Shown: positions 1 through 9,066 of the stretch, one piece after another
Layout of the letters: every line of letters starts with the position of its first letter
Numbering within the stretch: position 1 is the first letter of the stretch
From: Sulfurovum sp.
Lineage (GTDB): Bacteria; Campylobacterota; Campylobacteria; Campylobacterales; Sulfurovaceae
Direction of reading: 5' to 3'
DNA: 64,000 nucleotides
Assembly (NCBI GenBank): GCA_002733215.1
Contig: NVUY01000008.1
Location: forward strand, 1 to 64,000
The notes under the pieces: model-generated
Told to the model about the DNA's origin: nothing
Databases searched by the model: none
The model's input: the letters and a program-made list of their open reading frames with translations, nothing else
Program-made: the position numbers and the translations under genes

Positions 1-100
1 CTCGCTTCTCCCGCTTGTTGTTCGATGCGGATGCATCGGGCAGCAAGTGGGTGTTCAGCCCACGCCCCCGTTGTTCGAATGCGAAGCGTTCGAACAACGT
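1..100. repeat. GC-rich structured repeat, copy A (cut by window edge), attC-like
   Basis: Positions 3-73 match 2255-2325 with one visible mismatch. The shared part holds the inverted repeat arm CCCACGCCCCCGTT. It is followed by a copy-specific hairpin, CGTTGTTCGAA...TTCGAACAACG, at about 69-99. The GC-rich, highly foldable DNA contrasts with the AT-rich genes beside it. It lies just downstream of the caspase-like gene on the minus strand, where an integron cassette would carry its recombination site. No exact integron core (GTTRRRY/RYYYAAC) was found and no integrase is in the window, so attC is a suggestion. A MITE is the alternative. Confidence 0.5.
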
Positions 101-191
101 TTGACTTCAGCGACGCTCTCTTTGCGTTCGTTGCAAGGTTTTGTTATGTATTTCATTAAAACTCAAATGCTAGTTCATCTTCTTCAAGGTT

Positions 192-1607
192 TTAAAAAAC
201 CATTTTTTTGATTTCTATATTTTCATTTACATTGATTAATTCTTCAGGAGCACCTAGAAATTCTTTTAACTGTTTCTTTAAATTGAGTGAATTAGTTCCT
301 GTTTGACATAACATGTTCATTGACTGTGTAATATCTTTACCAAGAACAGTAATAGATTTAATTAATTGAGCTTCTTCTTTGGTTCCTCCAAAAGATGTGA
401 TTTCTGATTGTTCTGCTCGTACATCAATATCTATTATTTCATCATCTTTACTAGGAATATAATATAAATCATCTTTAAATGGTGCTAAAACCTTTTTAAT
501 AAACTCAAATGACTCTTCATATTCAGGCACATGTCTTAGTTTGAAAATTTCATCAAGATGATACTTTTTTAAATTATCCCTTCTAAAGTCACCATTATTA
601 TCGAAGAAAATTTCATAAAGAATTCCATTTAAAATATGATTTTCTCCATCATCATCATATTTTTTAAGTTTTGAACTTAAATCTTGAATAAAGTTAGTGG
701 CATTGAATGCATCTCTAGAGGATTGGAGTATATTTCGTCCGATGATAAATTGCTTATTCTTATCTAAATCACTTGCTGAAATGGAGTTAAGGGCTGTTAT
801 TGCAGGGTTTTGTTTATCCCAATTACAAGTTTTCAAATTAGTAATTACATCATCTCCAATACCACCTTTTGATACATAAGTTCTATCTTTAATTACAGAT
901 TCATCATATGGTATACTAATAGAATAGACCATTTGACCTGTGTTAAAATAAAAATCACCTACAAGTGATGTATGTTCCCAGCTAGTTTGTGTTCCACTAG
1001 ATAAATTATAAAGAGTTTTTCTTACTTTTTTAAATAGTTCTTCTACTGACAAAAGTTCTCTACCAATATATTTTAATAATACACCTGTATACATACTATG
1101 TCCATCCATACCGGCATCTTTTGCACTTTCACCAGGTGAAGTTGAAAATGCAATTATTGTACCTTCGGGAGCATTTACTTGTGTAAAAGATGTTGAGACT
1201 CCTCGACCAAAACTTTGTCTACAGGCATCAATAATTATAATATTTACTATTGTAGATGATTTTTTTAAAATATCAGTGATTTCAGTTAATCTTATACAAG
1301 TTCTCTCACAAATATGTTTGTTTGGATTTTCTATAGGGCATTCAATAGATGCTAAATAATTTTCTCCATCAAATTGAAATCCATGCCCAGCAAAGTAAAA
1401 TATTGATGCATCATATTCTTTTAATCGTTCATCAAATTCTGATAATAAATCTCCGTAATCACTTGAGTTACAATCTTGTTTATATATAACAGCGTATCCC
1501 AATTTTTTAAATATATCTGAGACAGCTTTTGCATCATTAACAGCATTATTAAGTTTTGATGCTCCGTTATAGTTATTATTTCCAATTACAAGTGCTAATG
1601 TTTTCAT
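192..1607 (-). CDS. Caspase-like (peptidase C14) protein
   Basis: Cysteine peptidase of the caspase/metacaspase fold, 471 aa. The N-terminal domain (about residues 1-230) opens with MKTLALVIGNNNY. It carries both catalytic positions: His75 in YFAGHG and Cys129 in IIDACRQ. The remaining 240 residues match no domain I recognise and may sense or bind a partner. There is no signal peptide or membrane segment, so it should be cytoplasmic. AGGAAAA precedes the ATG at 1607. It follows the DUF1643 gene by 28 bp, so the two are probably co-transcribed. The pair is framed by repeated elements. Bacterial caspases of this kind are often parts of defence or cell-suicide modules; that role here is inference. 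Confidence 0.85.
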   Translation of the reverse strand: MKTLALVIGNNNYNGASKLNNAVNDAKAVSDIFKKLGYAVIYKQDCNSSDYGDLLSEFDERLKEYDASIFYFAGHGFQFDGENYLASIECPIENPNKHICERTCIRLTEITDILKKSSTIVNIIIIDACRQSFGRGVSTSFTQVNAPEGTIIAFSTSPGESAKDAGMDGHSMYTGVLLKYIGRELLSVEELFKKVRKTLYNLSSGTQTSWEHTSLVGDFYFNTGQMVYSISIPYDESVIKDRTYVSKGGIGDDVITNLKTCNWDKQNPAITALNSISASDLDKNKQFIIGRNILQSSRDAFNATNFIQDLSSKLKKYDDDGENHILNGILYEIFFDNNGDFRRDNLKKYHLDEIFKLRHVPEYEESFEFIKKVLAPFKDDLYYIPSKDDEIIDIDVRAEQSEITSFGGTKEEAQLIKSITVLGKDITQSMNMLCQTGTNSLNLKKQLKEFLGAPEELINVNENIEIKKMVF

Positions 1608-1635
1608 TTGATTTTCCTAAAGTATTTTTTAAATT

Positions 1636-2178
1636 TCATATAGTAAAACTATTGATACCATAGTTTAAATTTGAATATGTTATTTTTGGGTTACCTGGAT
1701 GTGGAGGATATTCAGTACTATTTTTAAGGTTAATTTTAAATAGTTTTTTTTCTTTAAGTTGAGCTTTTATATCGTCAAATTTTGAATGGAAATTATATGC
1801 TCCATCTTTTTTTGATGCACCAAAAACTAAAAGAAAATCATTATTTTCTTTGATATTTTTTACTAGCTCATTATATGTTTCGGTACGTTCTAAATCCGAA
1901 AGTGATTTTTTTTCTGTATCAATTCTTGAGTATAAATTAAGCATTATAATTCTTGAATATTCAGGGAGATTCTTATATACGAATATTTCTAAGTATTTCA
2001 AAGTTTTATCGGCATGATGTTCATTGGCATCACTTGGGTTTTGTCCAATAATACATAGTGTTTTGTCATTACTTCGATTTAAAAATGGGATAATAAGGCT
2101 AGACCGATGACTCATATCCTCAGTAAAATTAGCAATAATATTTAATATGTCTACTTGCTCAAAATGTGGAACAGTCAT
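1636..2178 (-). CDS. DUF1643 family protein (start corrected)
   Basis: 180 aa protein starting MTVPHFEQ. The ORF track begins 50 codons upstream, inside the GC-rich repeat. I reject that start because AAGGAGAT sits directly before the ATG at 2178 and the extra residues only translate the repeat. The family signature is visible: a short strand, then IIGQNPSDANEHHADKT and later IMLNLYSRID, as in DUF1643 proteins, which resemble the uracil-DNA glycosylase fold. The biochemical role of the family is unknown to me. It is the upstream gene of a two-gene unit with the caspase-like peptidase. Confidence 0.75.
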   Translation of the reverse strand: MTVPHFEQVDILNIIANFTEDMSHRSSLIIPFLNRSNDKTLCIIGQNPSDANEHHADKTLKYLEIFVYKNLPEYSRIIMLNLYSRIDTEKKSLSDLERTETYNELVKNIKENNDFLLVFGASKKDGAYNFHSKFDDIKAQLKEKKLFKINLKNSTEYPPHPGNPKITYSNLNYGINSFTI

Positions 2179-2190
2179 TAATCTCCTTGT

Positions 2191-2354
2191 GTTACATAAC
2201 GGGGGCGTGGGTAAGCGACAGCCGATGGGAAAGTTTACTTTCGCATTGGGTGATCGCTTCTCCCGCTTGCTGTTCGATGCGGATGCATCGGGCAGCAAGT
2301 GGGTGTTCAGCCCACGCCCCCGTTGCACGCATCCGCTCCGCGGTTGCGTGCAAC
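2191..2354. repeat. GC-rich structured repeat, copy B (complete), attC-like
   Basis: About 164 bp element. The outer inverted repeat is AACGGGGGCGTGGG (near 2198) against CCCACGCCCCCGTT (2311-2324). Inside are GAAAGTTTACTTTC and a stem built from CTTGCTG/CAGCAAG with CGATGC/GCATCG. The element ends in a separate perfect-armed hairpin at 2322-2354, GTTGCACGCA...TGCGTGCAAC. Copy A shares the body but has a different terminal hairpin. Such large folded sites resemble long integron attC sites, but no integrase was seen. Confidence 0.55.
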
Positions 2355-2605
2355 TATTTATTAACCGAACACTTTGTCCTGCTATTACGTTATTTCAGTA
2401 TTAAGAGTATATCAAAAGTGTCCTGATATTTGAAGGAAGAGGTGCTTTTGATGCATTTATGTGCGTATGAGTAAAAGTATAATATTTACTTATGTCCTTT
2501 TTGTCCAAATATAGCCGTTATTTGGACAAAGTGTTCCTTTATTTGTTTCTTTCTGGCAATAACGGACATAATGTCCTTTTATTTTATAGTACATAGAGCT
2601 TATAT
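2355..2605. other. Non-coding stretch with inverted repeats
   Basis: No gene seen. It contains the 13-mer GAACACTTTGTCC at 2367-2379 and its exact inverse at 2524-2536. A hairpin TTTGTCCAAATA...TATTTGGACAAA spans 2500-2530 and shares the TTTGTCC word. The arrangement could be a regulator or recombinase binding region beside the cassette. Confidence 0.45.
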
Positions 2606-3013
2606 TTAATCTATAAACAACTCCTCCTCACCTTCTTTTGGTATGCGACAACTCTCCCTTTTACCAAAAGTCTTATATCGGTATTTGGCGATAACATCGT
2701 AGATATAGTCTCTGATAAGGCGAGGTATAAGATAACAGATATTGCTAATGATCCATATGCCACCCAAAGACTTGAGTATTTTGAGGATGGCAGTTGATTT
2801 GTAGTAGACAGTACCATCTATATAAAAGATGATACTGTCAATATCTGGCTTAATATCTAAGGTTTTTACATACTCGCCTTGCAGTGAAGTGTACTTAAAG
2901 CGCTTTTCTTTATCCATTTTTATGAGGAGGTCAACGGACTTGTTGCAAAGTCCGCATGCACCATCGAAGATTATGACCTGATTTATTTTAGACAACACTT
3001 TCTTTCTCTTCAT
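2606..3013 (-). CDS. DCC (DUF393/YuxK-type) thiol-disulfide oxidoreductase-like protein
   Basis: 135 aa from the ATG at 3013. The track's longer start is a TTG inside the upstream gene. The family hallmark FDGACGLCN near the N terminus gives a CxxC pair (about C20 and C23), followed by a small alpha/beta domain. DCC proteins are thioredoxin-like but their substrates are mostly undefined. The gene overlaps the end of the DUF2339 gene by 26 bp, so the two are translated from one transcript and may act together in the cell envelope. Confidence 0.8.
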   Translation of the reverse strand: MKRKKVLSKINQVIIFDGACGLCNKSVDLLIKMDKEKRFKYTSLQGEYVKTLDIKPDIDSIIFYIDGTVYYKSTAILKILKSLGGIWIISNICYLIPRLIRDYIYDVIAKYRYKTFGKRESCRIPKEGEEELFID

Positions 3014-5549
3014 CTCGCTCTTTATTTGGAGGTAAGGGCACAAAATACCCTATGAGAAGCAGTAATGATCCCACAACAATGAAAGAGATAATTCTTTCTA
3101 TCGTTCCTGAATTTGCAAGCTCGACAAAGAAGAGTTTTAGTACAACGAGTATCAAGAGCCCAAAACCTGCCATCCACAGTGGACGGTTTTTGTAACGTTT
3201 AGACAATAGCATTAAGACAATGGCTATCATACTCCAAAGTATGGAGAGCCCTGCTTGGAAATAGTCATCTCGCCATAGGGAGTTGAATCTATAGTTAACT
3301 TCTCTAAACATATGTACCGCGCGTGCAAAAATGACAGATGCAAAAATGGTACTTAGTAGAGCCAGTATGCCATAAAATGAAACCTTGACATTTTGTGTAA
3401 AAGAGACTTTGTTTTTGACTATCCAGTAATATGCTATACCCAATACTAAACCTTGCAACATATCTAGAGGATTAAGCAGAGGTATATACGATAAGTTAGC
3501 ATGAGGAGGGACAGAAAATGCTTGCAGTTCCCAAAGTATAAGCATCCCTATGAGCCCACCTGCACCTATGAGTTGATAAGTGTTCCTATAGGGTTCTATC
3601 CAAGCTATGTATCGTTTAGGATATAGTAAGAAAACAGAGAGTATCAATGATGTTAGGGCTATAGATATCATAATGAAACTTTTGTCCATCTTTAAAAGAT
3701 CAGCATGATAATGTAATTCCAGAGTAAGTATGATGCTGATGAACCAGAGTGCAAGGATGTGTAGCTGTTTTGTGAACTTCCATACTGCATCATACTGATG
3801 AAGCAGTAGATAGTTTACAAATACCAAGAGGCCAAAAGAGATAGCACCAAACCCTTCAAAGGGGTGCATGAAGTAAGAACTATGTGTCATATTTAGAAAG
3901 AAAAATAGCATACCTAAAACCAGATACGCTTGAAGTGTGGAGATAAGCACTTTCCATTGTATGAACTTTGTTGTTATAAAGAGTATTAATGCCCCTAAGA
4001 CCAAAGAGAGTATCATCGCATTTAAGTGGTTACTGTCTATATAGGTCATCAGTTTCATTGGGGTACTCATAAACCATAAAATGATCGCCAACCCAAGTAA
4101 GACTTTAGACAAATACGTATCTATTTTAGAGAGTTGTTCTTTGTGTCTGTCCAGCAGATATGCAGAGATAAATGTTGCTATTATAATGATAATAAAGCCT
4201 AGATACTCAGCCAAACTCATACGATATTCATAGACATCATTTGGATAGATGAAAATGGAAGCGAGTAAAAGAAGCTCACCAAAGTATCTGGTGTATACTT
4301 TTTCCTGTTTAAGGGCTATCCAAATGACAGCAGCACCTTCCAATGACCATAAAGCTGCACTTACATCTGCATCAAACAGATAGGGTACTGCTATGGTATA
4401 AAAGACCACGGATAATGCTAAAAATGCTTGGGCTAAAAGCTGGGTTCTCTCTTTTTTCCGAAGGGTTTGGAAAAGCATTAAATAGAGTGTTCCCAAAACA
4501 ATGGCACTATAGGCTTCACCATACTGCATAGTGTTGACTAAATTAACCTGTAGAGGAAAAGCAACCAGTGGCAAACCAAATACCAGTGTACCGTCTACAA
4601 AGTTTTTTGGTTTAAACGGGTGTTTCATGGTAAAGAGTATCGAGATGGTCAGATACATTAAAAAATAGAGTATGAGAAAAGGCTCTGTTGTACTAAATAG
4701 ATCTGAGCTGTAACGTAACACGCCCCAAGCCCCTGCAATGACAAAGGTAAAGAGAAAACCAACGACATTCAGTACACGCCAGGAACGATACCATGCCACA
4801 ACAAAGATACCAAGATTTAGCAATGCATAGTAGCTAAAAAGCATGATATGTGAGCCATCTCCAGAAGAGGTTAAAATAGGGACTAAAAAACCACCTGCTG
4901 TAGAAAAGAGTGCCAGAGGTAAAGCATCCTCTATCACAGCTAAAACTGAACCAATGATGACTACCAGAAGCATCAAAGCAAAAGCGATGTCAAGAGAGAG
5001 TATGGCATAGAACTTAGATGCCGCGTAGATGACCAGGTAGAACATAGCTATACCAAGACCTTGCAGTATTTGACCATAGGCACCTTCTCTGTCTCTAAGT
5101 TTCCATCCCACGATAATCAGTGTTATGGCAGCAATAGCAATGAAGATCAGCCTGGTTTGCATACTAAGCACACTATGTTCCGCTGCATACTTCACTAAAA
5201 AAGCCAATCCAAAAAAGAGTATGACACCACCTATACGGACAAGTAAATTACCTCCTGTAAAGTAATTTGTAATAAAAACCAGTACCTTTGAAGGCTCTCG
5301 TGGTGACCGTGATGTTTTAAATGTTTGTGCACTGCTTTGAAGTTCTTCTGCTTCTAAGGCTACAGTTTTCTGTGATAATTCTTCTGATACTTCCTGAAGC
5401 TCATCTTTTACGGTTTCTTCTTCATTAGAAGGAACATAAGGTTTTTTATCTTTTAGTCCATTCACTAACTTTTCAAGATGTTTGATCTTGCTTTGTAATG
5501 TAAAGATCCAAAAGCCGAGTATAATAAACAATAGTGCTGAAGTGTTCAT
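2988..5549 (-). CDS. DUF2339 polytopic membrane protein
   Basis: 853 aa. There is an N-terminal membrane anchor (TSALLFIILGFWIF), then a charged coiled segment to about residue 95. The rest is some twenty or more hydrophobic helices, typical of the very large DUF2339 membrane proteins. The segment VRIGGVILFFGLAFLVKYA is characteristic. AAGGAG lies just before the ATG. Family function is unknown; the inner membrane location is clear from composition. It is followed by the overlapping DCC gene and preceded by the acyltransferase fusion, 14 bp away, suggesting a membrane-related operon. Confidence 0.85.
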   Translation of the reverse strand: MNTSALLFIILGFWIFTLQSKIKHLEKLVNGLKDKKPYVPSNEEETVKDELQEVSEELSQKTVALEAEELQSSAQTFKTSRSPREPSKVLVFITNYFTGGNLLVRIGGVILFFGLAFLVKYAAEHSVLSMQTRLIFIAIAAITLIIVGWKLRDREGAYGQILQGLGIAMFYLVIYAASKFYAILSLDIAFALMLLVVIIGSVLAVIEDALPLALFSTAGGFLVPILTSSGDGSHIMLFSYYALLNLGIFVVAWYRSWRVLNVVGFLFTFVIAGAWGVLRYSSDLFSTTEPFLILYFLMYLTISILFTMKHPFKPKNFVDGTLVFGLPLVAFPLQVNLVNTMQYGEAYSAIVLGTLYLMLFQTLRKKERTQLLAQAFLALSVVFYTIAVPYLFDADVSAALWSLEGAAVIWIALKQEKVYTRYFGELLLLASIFIYPNDVYEYRMSLAEYLGFIIIIIATFISAYLLDRHKEQLSKIDTYLSKVLLGLAIILWFMSTPMKLMTYIDSNHLNAMILSLVLGALILFITTKFIQWKVLISTLQAYLVLGMLFFFLNMTHSSYFMHPFEGFGAISFGLLVFVNYLLLHQYDAVWKFTKQLHILALWFISIILTLELHYHADLLKMDKSFIMISIALTSLILSVFLLYPKRYIAWIEPYRNTYQLIGAGGLIGMLILWELQAFSVPPHANLSYIPLLNPLDMLQGLVLGIAYYWIVKNKVSFTQNVKVSFYGILALLSTIFASVIFARAVHMFREVNYRFNSLWRDDYFQAGLSILWSMIAIVLMLLSKRYKNRPLWMAGFGLLILVVLKLFFVELANSGTIERIISFIVVGSLLLLIGYFVPLPPNKERDEEKESVV

Positions 5550-5563
5550 AGTCTGCTCCTTTT

Positions 5564-8500
5564 TTAGATGTTTTCACTCAAGATAAGAGCTAACTTCTTA
5601 GTCCCTTTAAAATCCGCCTTACCCGTACCAAGTTTTGGTAACTCTTCCACTTTAAAATAAAGACTAGGAACAAAAAGAGGATTCATTCCTAAAGACTTTA
5701 TCTTCTTTTTGAGATCATCTAGTTCTATTTCTCCCTCAAGTAAAAGCACAAGTTTTTCACCTTTTTTGGCATCGGGGATGGCTGTGACAGAGACCTGCTC
5801 CTCTTCGCCCAGTATTTTGGCTACTTCAGCCTCAACAAGTCCTAAACTCACCATCTCTCCTGCCACTTTGGCAAAGCGACTGTAACGGTCAACGATGGTG
5901 AGGAATCCGTCTTCATCCAAGCGACCTTTGTCTCCTGAGATGTACCATCTTATGCCGTCTATCTCTCTAATGACAGAAGCGGTTTTTTCAGGGTCGCCTA
6001 TGTAGCCTTTCATGATCTGTGTGCCACCTATGAGTATCATGCCTTCTTCATCCGTCTCAAGGGTTTCAAAATTCTCAGGATCCACGATGCGGAAAGCAGA
6101 TCCCGGCAATGGTAATCCCACCGTACCTACTTTTTGACCTACTTGCGGTTTCCAGGAGTCGAGCATAAGCACATCAGGCATATTACCAGAAGCCACAGGG
6201 GTGGTCTCCGTGGCACCGTAACCTTCATAAATATCAAGCCCAAATTTCTTTTTGAACTCATCACGTATCTCCAAAGGCAGTTTTTCTGCACCTGCTATGA
6301 CCATGCGTATGTTAGTGAACATCAGAGGAATGAGTTTGCGGTTTCTCGTGTAGAGTCTAAGGAAGGTTGCTGTTGCCAAAAGTATGGTTGCTTTGTATTT
6401 TGCAGCGATTTTTCCTATGCCAAGCCCATCTGTAGGATCCGGATGGCAGGCAACAGGGATACCTTCTATAAGAGGCAGCAGCGTCGTGACCGTCAATCCG
6501 AATGAATGGAAGATAGGCAAGGTTCCCAGCATCACATCGTTATCTGTAGGGTTGAGCAGGGTAGTGGTCTGTTTGATATTTCCCATCATATTTTTATGGC
6601 TTAACTCTATACCTTTTGGAGTCCCTTCACTTCCGCTTGAAAAGAGTATCGCTGCCGTATCTTCTCTTTTGCTTTCTTTGACAAAGAGCATACTGAGCAG
6701 TGAGGCTGGCAATAGTTTGACCATCATCAAAGTAAAAAGTCCTTTGGTCTTACTCATATTCTCTTTGATCTCTTCAAGGTAGATGACATCCACCCCTTTG
6801 AGTATATTTGTCATATCAAAACCTTTTGCTTTGAGTTTTGTGAGAAAAAGTTTTGACGCAACAACTTTTTTTATGTTTGCGACCTTAAGTGCATGAAGCA
6901 GGCTCTCTTCTCCAGCGGAGTAGTTTAAATTCACAATGGTTTTTCCCAGTGTAAGCACTGCCATATTTCCCATAGAACCTCCTACAGAGGTAGGTAGGAT
7001 AAGACCTATGTTCTGACTCTCTCCCAGTTTTGGTTTGAGTGCAGAAGCCATTATGAAGGTTGCCGTGATAAATTTGTTACCACTCACTTCCATACCGGTG
7101 GAGTCCGCCATACAAAGGTTGGAATTGACATTTTTTGCAGAGTGTATCCATGCTTTTTGTAAACAAGGCAAGGTTTCTGCATAATGTTTCCAACTTTGAA
7201 CAGAGAGGTCAAATACAGACTTTTTTACTTCTGAAGCAGAAGAGTGAATATCTAAAGGAGCTGCAAAACTCACAGAGATGTCCTTGTTCTTTTGACGTTT
7301 CATTTTGTTTGATGCATAAGAGAAGTTATCTTCCCAGAGCCCCCTAAGATAAAAAGGAATGATCACAGCATCTTCCACCCCCTTGGTTGCCACTTCAAAG
7401 CCTCGTTGGAAAGTACCCAAATGTCCGTTACGTGAGAGGTTTCCTTCAGGGAAAAGTGCCACTGTTTCACCACGCTTCAGTGCTTCAGTTACTTGGGACA
7501 GGGCACCCCTGCTTCCTTTGCTGGAGATGGGTATCACACCAAAAAAGTTTAAAAACGGTTTAGTGTACCATTTTTCATAGTATGCTCTTTCTATCACAAA
7601 ACGGATTTGTTTCGGGTAGGCCATCTGTAAGATAGCCCAGTCTAAAAATGAGACGTGATTTCCTAAAAGAAGTATGCCTTTATCTGCCTTGATGTGTTTA
7701 AGACCATCTACATGGAGCGAGTACTTAAAGCCTATGATCATTTGTACAAGATAACGTACAAGTGACTGAGGCAGCTTGATAAAGGTATAGACCATCCCTA
7801 TAAATGAGATGGTAGAAACAATATAGAAAAGTCCTATAGAAGAGAATTCAAAATATCCAAAAATGGCAGTCAGGAGTAAAAAAAGAAACATACTCACATT
7901 TTGCATAAAGTTATTACCTGCGAGTATCTTTCCCAGTATCTTATGTGGTGATTCAAATTGTATGATGGCATTGAGCGGAACAATAAAAAGTCCGGCAAAG
8001 AAACCAAAAGAGAGAATGGTCATACCTAGTGCCCATAAAGAAGTAAAAGAAGGGATCAGAGAGAGTGAAAGAGCTACACCAAAACTGCCAAGAGGTATGA
8101 TGCCTGTTTCGATGTAGTTTTTGCTCACACGTCCTGCAACTATGGAGCCCAGTATCATCCCTACACCTGCCAGTGCCAACAAACCTTGTGCAATGATCGT
8201 ATTGGTGATGCCAAGCGTGCTTTTGAGATGTTCTCCAAAGATGGCTAAAACCACTTGCGAAACACCCCAAAGTACGGAGAGTCCGATGATACTTAGCCAG
8301 ATCGTCTGGTTTTCTTTTAAGACAGAGATATTTTGTTTTAAGTAAGAGAGATTTTTATACTCTTTTGCTTCAAAAGTCATATTTTTATCGGCAGCTTCAT
8401 CAAGATCAACCGCTTTAAACTTTTTTACCAGACGTCTTGCCAAAAGGTACTCTAAGGCACTTGCCCCTATAAGCAGGTAGCCCACAGGTGCAATGTATTT

Positions 8501-9031
8501 GAGTATTTCTGAAGGGATGCTGCTGGCATCCTGCAGTAGATTTTCAAAAAAGATAGAGTAGATCACTGCGCCCGCAAGTATGGAAGAGATAGTGACCGCC
8601 TGTACCAGTGCATTGGCTTCAGCCAGCTTTTCATTGCCTGTCATCTCTTTAATGAGACCATACTTTGCCGGAGAATAGATGGCAGATTGTGCTGCAAGTA
8701 TAAAAGTCAATGCAAAAGCTACCCAAAACCAACCCATAGTATAGGAGAGAAGTATCAGTGTCGTGATGCCGACTGCTGCGAGAGCGGCATACTCAATAAC
8801 CTTTGTTTTAGGATACTTATCTGCGATAAATCCTGCCGGGGAGAAGAGGAAGATGAAAGGCAGAAGTATCAAGGCATTGACGATGGCGGTCAGTACGATG
8901 AGTTCCGAACCTTCGTAGGCTTTAAAAATAGTATTCTGCAAGATGATCTTGTGCCCCAGGTCTGTCATGGCGTTAAGGAGTATGATGAGTATATAGGGAG
9001 TAAATCCGGCTATTTTAAAAAGTGATTTCAT
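5564..9031 (-). CDS. aas: Lysophospholipid transporter / acyltransferase / acyl-ACP synthetase fusion (Aas-LplT type)
   Basis: 1155 aa in three parts. Residues 1-430 are an MFS-type permease like LplT, with several helices and FSPAGFIADKYPKTK as a typical MFS loop. Residues about 440-640 are a PlsC acyltransferase with the HX4D box in GNHVSFLDW (near 457) and FPEGNLSRNG. Residues about 650-1155 are an AMP-binding acyl-ACP synthetase with ILFSSGSEGTPKG (near 800) and YEGYGATETTP. Together they would flip lysophospholipid inward and re-acylate it. AGAGGAT precedes the ATG. In enterobacteria LplT and Aas are separate proteins; the fusion is known in other bacteria. It fits the envelope theme of the downstream genes. 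Confidence 0.9.
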   Translation of the reverse strand: MKSLFKIAGFTPYILIILLNAMTDLGHKIILQNTIFKAYEGSELIVLTAIVNALILLPFIFLFSPAGFIADKYPKTKVIEYAALAAVGITTLILLSYTMGWFWVAFALTFILAAQSAIYSPAKYGLIKEMTGNEKLAEANALVQAVTISSILAGAVIYSIFFENLLQDASSIPSEILKYIAPVGYLLIGASALEYLLARRLVKKFKAVDLDEAADKNMTFEAKEYKNLSYLKQNISVLKENQTIWLSIIGLSVLWGVSQVVLAIFGEHLKSTLGITNTIIAQGLLALAGVGMILGSIVAGRVSKNYIETGIIPLGSFGVALSLSLIPSFTSLWALGMTILSFGFFAGLFIVPLNAIIQFESPHKILGKILAGNNFMQNVSMFLFLLLTAIFGYFEFSSIGLFYIVSTISFIGMVYTFIKLPQSLVRYLVQMIIGFKYSLHVDGLKHIKADKGILLLGNHVSFLDWAILQMAYPKQIRFVIERAYYEKWYTKPFLNFFGVIPISSKGSRGALSQVTEALKRGETVALFPEGNLSRNGHLGTFQRGFEVATKGVEDAVIIPFYLRGLWEDNFSYASNKMKRQKNKDISVSFAAPLDIHSSASEVKKSVFDLSVQSWKHYAETLPCLQKAWIHSAKNVNSNLCMADSTGMEVSGNKFITATFIMASALKPKLGESQNIGLILPTSVGGSMGNMAVLTLGKTIVNLNYSAGEESLLHALKVANIKKVVASKLFLTKLKAKGFDMTNILKGVDVIYLEEIKENMSKTKGLFTLMMVKLLPASLLSMLFVKESKREDTAAILFSSGSEGTPKGIELSHKNMMGNIKQTTTLLNPTDNDVMLGTLPIFHSFGLTVTTLLPLIEGIPVACHPDPTDGLGIGKIAAKYKATILLATATFLRLYTRNRKLIPLMFTNIRMVIAGAEKLPLEIRDEFKKKFGLDIYEGYGATETTPVASGNMPDVLMLDSWKPQVGQKVGTVGLPLPGSAFRIVDPENFETLETDEEGMILIGGTQIMKGYIGDPEKTASVIREIDGIRWYISGDKGRLDEDGFLTIVDRYSRFAKVAGEMVSLGLVEAEVAKILGEEEQVSVTAIPDAKKGEKLVLLLEGEIELDDLKKKIKSLGMNPLFVPSLYFKVEELPKLGTGKADFKGTKKLALILSENI

Positions 9032-9066
9032 TTATTATCCTCTGTAATATTTTTTAATATAATTGT

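Noticed and set aside
2179-2328. N-terminal extension of the DUF1643 protein in the track
   Set aside because: It lies wholly within the repeat; a strong AAGGAGAT precedes the internal ATG at 2178.
2147-2426. Plus-strand ORFs of 85 and 86 aa inside the GC-rich repeat
   Set aside because: They only translate the structured repeat and differ in frame; no ribosome site or protein-like pattern.
6134-9025. Several plus-strand ORFs opposite the acyltransferase fusion
   Set aside because: All are antisense shadows of a clear 1155 aa protein.
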